Below are positions 60,962 through 64,000 of a DNA stretch of 64,000 nt, piece after piece; position 1 is the stretch's first letter, and each line of letters begins with the position of its first letter. Source of the stretch: an uncultured Kiloniellales bacterium (GTDB lineage: Bacteria; Pseudomonadota; Alphaproteobacteria; Kiloniellales; JAKSDN01); the NCBI GenBank assembly GCA_947258885.1, contig CAMYKD010000002.1, forward strand, positions 1 through 64,000. The letters run 5' to 3'. The position numbers were made by a program, and so were the translations under genes. The notes under the pieces were generated by a model that was given only the letters and a program-made list of their open reading frames with translations, was not told where the DNA came from and did no database searches.

Positions 60962-61465
60962 CTACTCGATCCGAGGCGCCGGCAGAGTGAGCACCTGCCG
61001 CCATCCGGTCACGTCGCTGTAGTGCACTTCGATCCGCCACCCTATCGCCGCCGACCGATAGGGGGCCGGGTCGGGCAAAGGGATCTGCGCGGTGACCTGT
61101 CGGCTGCGCCGTCCGCGACCACCGCCGGTCACGTGCCAACCGATACCGACCGAAGGGTTGACGCCGCTCGACGAACCGCCGGTCACGGCGATGCCGAGGC
61201 CGGGGCGCGACACCAGACCCGGCCCCGATTCGCTCGCGGAACGAGCCAGTTCATCAGCCTCGAGTCGCTGCCCGCCCGGGCCAATCATCAGGATACGCTC
61301 GACCACCACGCCGGGCGGGATCTCGGTGACCTTCACCTCGACCACCGCGGCTTCCGGCCCCTCGAGGGCCGCCCGGGCTTTCAAGACGCGCGGTTGCTCC
61401 GGCCCGCTGGCCGCGCAGGCGGCTAGCGCGAAACTGAAAAGCGGAACGATGACGAAGCGGCCCAT
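60962..61465 (-). CDS. Putative lipoprotein, function unknown
   Basis: A 167-residue protein with a lipoprotein signal (GRFVIVPLFSFALAAC, lipid Cys at about 17). The mature part is rich in Gly, Ser and Val (ESGPGLVSRPGLGIAVTGGSSSG, HVTGGGRGRR) and ends with PYRSAAIGWRIEVHYSDVTGWRQVLTLP. I recognise no family. An upstream ATG at 61486 adds seven residues. It is convergent with the cytochrome gene and divergent from glnD. Confidence 0.7.
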   Translation of the reverse strand: MGRFVIVPLFSFALAACAASGPEQPRVLKARAALEGPEAAVVEVKVTEIPPGVVVERILMIGPGGQRLEADELARSASESGPGLVSRPGLGIAVTGGSSSGVNPSVGIGWHVTGGGRGRRSRQVTAQIPLPDPAPYRSAAIGWRIEVHYSDVTGWRQVLTLPAPRIE

Positions 61466-61581
61466 GAACCCTACATATGGGACCACGGCCCCGGCCGGGA
61501 AAAGACCAGACGAGGCCGAAATCTTCGTGCCATAATGACCGGGCGGGCGCCAGCCGCCGACTGGCGCGCCCGGACGATCGA

Positions 61582-64000
61582 ATGGTAACCAGAACGGACG
61601 CAGCTTTGCCCGACAGCCTACCCGACACGCTTGTGCATCGCAGGCGCGCGATCGTCGATCGCGCGGCCCTGCAGGACGAGCTGGCGGCGGTGGCGGAGCG
61701 ACGACTCTCCACGGAGCGAGCTCGGCAAGAGATTCTGGCCGTTCTCGGGGCGGCGCTAACCAAGGGCCAAGCCGAGGTCAGGAGGCGTCTGGAGGCCGGC
61801 GTTTCGGGCACCGAGGCGGCGCGCGCCAACTGCTTCCTGGTCGACCAGATCGTGCGTGCCGTCTACGACCATGTGACGCAGCGCCTCTACCCCCTGGCCA
61901 ACCCGTCCAAGGGCGAGCGCCTGGCCCTCGTCGCCGTGGGCGGTTACGGGCGCGGCGAGATGGCGCCCCATTCGGACGTCGATCTGCTGTTTCTGCTGCC
62001 CTACAAGCTGACGCCGCACAGCGAGCAAGTGATCGAGGCGGTCCTCTACCCGCTGTGGGACCTGGGCTTCAAGGTCGGTCAAGCGACTCGGTCGATCGAC
62101 GAATGCCTGCGCCTCGCGAAGGACGATTTTACGATTCGCACGGCGCTTCTGGAAGCGCGCTTCCTGTGGGGCGACCAGGCGCTCTTCGTCGACCTGAAAC
62201 AGCACTTCCAAAAAAGCCTGCAGGCGCGCACCGGCATTAATTTCATCGAGGCCAAGCTGGCCGAGCGCGCCACCCGGCACAAGCGGTTCGGCAACACCCG
62301 CTACGTGCTCGAACCCAACATAAAGGACGGCAAAGGCGGGCTGCGCGACCTCCAGACGCTGTATTGGATCGCCAAGTACCTCTATCAGGTCGACGACGTC
62401 TCCATGCTGGTCGAGCGCGGCGTCTTCACCCGCCGGGAGGTCCAGCGCTTCGAAAAAGCGCATAACTTCCTGTGGACCCTGCGCTGCCACATGCACTATC
62501 TGGCCGAACGGCCCGAGGAGCGCCTGACCTTCGATCTGCAGAAACGGATCGCGCCGCGGCTCGGCTACACCGCGCACGTTGGCACCCAGGACGTCGAGCG
62601 CTTCATGAAGCACTATTTCCTGGTCGCCAAGGACGTGGGCGACTTGACACGCATCTTCTGCGCCGTGCTCGAGGCCGAGCACAAACGCGCGCCGCGCTTC
62701 CGCCTGCGGACGCTGGCCAAACGGCGTCGCGTGCCGGGCTTCCAGATCGAAGGCGACCGCCTGACGGTCAAGGGTCCCGAGGTCTTCGCCGAGAAGCCTA
62801 TCGAGATGCTGCGCATCTTTCTGGCCGCCCAGGAGCACGGCTTGGATATCCACCCGCACGCCCTGCGCTGGATCACACGCAATCTGGGCAAGATCGACAA
62901 GTCGCTGCGCGAGGATCCGGAGGCCAACCGGATATTCCTGAAGATGCTTACGTCCGAGAAGGATCCGGAGGTGGCGCTGCGCCGGCTCAACGAGGCCGGC
63001 GTGTTCGGCCGCTTCGTACCGGATTTCGGCCGGGTCGTGGCGCAGATGCAGTACAACATGTACCATCACTACACGGTCGACGAGCACACGATCTTCGCCA
63101 TCGGCGTGCTGCACGATATCGAGCAGGGCCGGCTGAAGGAGGCGGCGCCGATCGCAACCGAGGTGGTCCACAAGGTGCTGACCCGGAAGGTGCTCTACCT
63201 GGCGGTCCTGCTCCACGACATCGCCAAGGGACGGCCCGGCGACCACTCCGAGGTCGGCGCCAAGATCGCCCAGCGGCTCTGCCCGCGGCTCGGCCTGAGC
63301 GCCGAGGAAACCGAGACCGTCGCCTGGCTGGTGCGGCACCACCTGGCCATGAGCGCCACGGCCTTCAAGCGCGACATCGACGACCCGCGGACCATCGAAA
63401 CCTTCGCCGGGCTGACCCAGTCCGTGGAGCGGCTGCGCCTGCTTCTGGTCCTCACCGTGGCGGACATCCGCGCGGTCGGCCCCAACACCTGGAACAGCTG
63501 GAAGGCCGCCCTGCTTCGGGACCTCTACTGGCGTACCGAGCAGGTGTTGAGCGGCGGCCTGGCCACCGAGGCGCGGGACGCGCGGGTGAACGCGGCCAAG
63601 GAGGCGCTCGAGGCGGCGCTGGAGGGATGGCCCAAGAAGGACGTCTCGGCGCACTTGGCGCGCGGCTATCCGTCCTACTGGCTGTCGTTCGACACCGAGA
63701 CCCACGCGCGTCATGCCAGGCTCGTGCGGGCCGCCGAGAAGTCCGGCGACCCGCTGACGGTCGACACCCGGGTCGACCGCTACCGCGAGGCCACCGAGGT
63801 CACGATCTACACGGCCGACCACGCCGGGCTGTTCAGCCGGATCGCCGGGGCCATGGCGGTGGCCGGCGCCTCGATCGATGCCGCCCGGATCTTCACGCTC
63901 AAGAACGGCATGGCGCTCGACGGCTTCTATGTGCGCGGCGCCGAGGGCGGCCCCTTCGATCGGCCGAAGCAGCTGGCGCGCCTCTCCGTGGCCATCGAGC
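61582..64000 (+). CDS. glnD: [Protein-PII] uridylyltransferase/uridylyl-removing enzyme GlnD, C-terminus cut off
   Basis: The first 806 codons are present; the gene runs past the window. The nucleotidyltransferase site is GGYGRGEMAPHSDVDLLFL (about 120-138; Asp132 and Asp134). A PII-uridylyltransferase linker follows. The HD hydrolase domain (about 480-610) has the conserved VDEHTIFAIGVLHDI and AVLLHDIAKGRPGDHSEVG. An ACT domain begins at about 735 (VTIYTADHAGLFSRIAGAMAVAGASIDAARI) and is cut at the edge; a second ACT is expected beyond. The enzyme senses glutamine and modifies PII. It is divergent from the lipoprotein gene. Confidence 0.97.
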   Translation, partial: MVTRTDAALPDSLPDTLVHRRRAIVDRAALQDELAAVAERRLSTERARQEILAVLGAALTKGQAEVRRRLEAGVSGTEAARANCFLVDQIVRAVYDHVTQRLYPLANPSKGERLALVAVGGYGRGEMAPHSDVDLLFLLPYKLTPHSEQVIEAVLYPLWDLGFKVGQATRSIDECLRLAKDDFTIRTALLEARFLWGDQALFVDLKQHFQKSLQARTGINFIEAKLAERATRHKRFGNTRYVLEPNIKDGKGGLRDLQTLYWIAKYLYQVDDVSMLVERGVFTRREVQRFEKAHNFLWTLRCHMHYLAERPEERLTFDLQKRIAPRLGYTAHVGTQDVERFMKHYFLVAKDVGDLTRIFCAVLEAEHKRAPRFRLRTLAKRRRVPGFQIEGDRLTVKGPEVFAEKPIEMLRIFLAAQEHGLDIHPHALRWITRNLGKIDKSLREDPEANRIFLKMLTSEKDPEVALRRLNEAGVFGRFVPDFGRVVAQMQYNMYHHYTVDEHTIFAIGVLHDIEQGRLKEAAPIATEVVHKVLTRKVLYLAVLLHDIAKGRPGDHSEVGAKIAQRLCPRLGLSAEETETVAWLVRHHLAMSATAFKRDIDDPRTIETFAGLTQSVERLRLLLVLTVADIRAVGPNTWNSWKAALLRDLYWRTEQVLSGGLATEARDARVNAAKEALEAALEGWPKKDVSAHLARGYPSYWLSFDTETHARHARLVRAAEKSGDPLTVDTRVDRYREATEVTIYTADHAGLFSRIAGAMAVAGASIDAARIFTLKNGMALDGFYVRGAEGGPFDRPKQLARLSVAIE

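Noticed and set aside
61756-63822. 688-codon minus-strand frame opposite glnD
   Set aside because: Shadow of glnD, whose catalytic motifs are on the plus strand.

Overview
The window is GC-rich, gene-dense chromosome from an alphaproteobacterium, most likely a member of Rhodospirillales in the broad sense. This is inferred from the gene set and order (hslVU beside hisB-H-A-F-E-HIT, rph-rdgB-hemW divergent from hrcA-grpE, a maeB with a phosphotransacetylase tail, an acyl-CoA synthetase fused to a Pat-type acetyltransferase), from two CtrA-type TTAA-N7-TTAA boxes and from RpoH-type promoters. No rRNA, tRNA, CRISPR array, prophage or insertion sequence was seen. Both ends cut genes: a GFA-family protein at the left and glnD at the right.

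Layout. 0-7 kb: the end of a GFA protein with a coupled XRE regulator, the heat-shock protease hslVU (minus), then the histidine run hisB-hisH-GNAT-hisA-hisF-hisE-HIT (plus). 7-15 kb: a looser, more accessory stretch with a DUF2892 membrane protein behind an FNR-like box, two small proteins of unknown function each behind a CtrA-like box, a cyclase-family hydrolase, a CHRD protein, comM/yifB, a sterol-desaturase-like hydroxylase, an acetylpolyamine amidohydrolase and a lone polyamine-type binding protein. 15-24 kb: gshB; sirB1-like, dolP-like, yraN and rsmI genes divergent from an lpoA-like gene; and rph-rdgB-hemW interrupted by a membrane histidine kinase. 24-36 kb: hrcA-grpE and dnaK-dnaJ with small unknown genes between, then dapB, nth, a bactofilin and DUF2244/DUF2007/DUF1848 proteins. 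36-46 kb: a CysZ-like protein, PfkB-family sugar/adenosine kinase, typA, an AmpG-type transporter, a macro-domain protein, the acyl-CoA synthetase-acetyltransferase fusion and a PiT phosphate transporter. 46-54 kb: the complete phosphate module phoR-pstS-pstC-pstA-pstB-phoU-phoB (minus) with a clear PHO box before pstS. 54-64 kb: a half-size GDT1-like transporter, maeB, a stress-type membrane protein, mutS, a diheme cytochrome c that looks frameshifted, a lipoprotein, and glnD.

How it works together. Most of the window is housekeeping: histidine synthesis, protein quality control (HslVU, HrcA/GrpE/DnaK/DnaJ), nucleic-acid maintenance (Nth, MutS, RdgB, RsmI, Rph), envelope upkeep (LpoA-like, DolP-like, bactofilin, AmpG-like) and nutrient sensing (Pho, PII uridylylation). 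Phosphate uptake appears twice, as the Pst operon and as a PiT gene converging on phoB. I found no unmistakable new multi-gene system. The most interesting unexplained items are a strongly structured 5' leader behind a CtrA-type box (about 11.75-11.94 kb), a recurring GCTTGCC/GGCAAGC palindrome in three divergent promoter regions, a macro-domain/acetyltransferase pair, an acetylpolyamine hydrolase beside a lone binding protein, and the cytochrome frameshift. All assignments come from reading the sequence; no database search was run.
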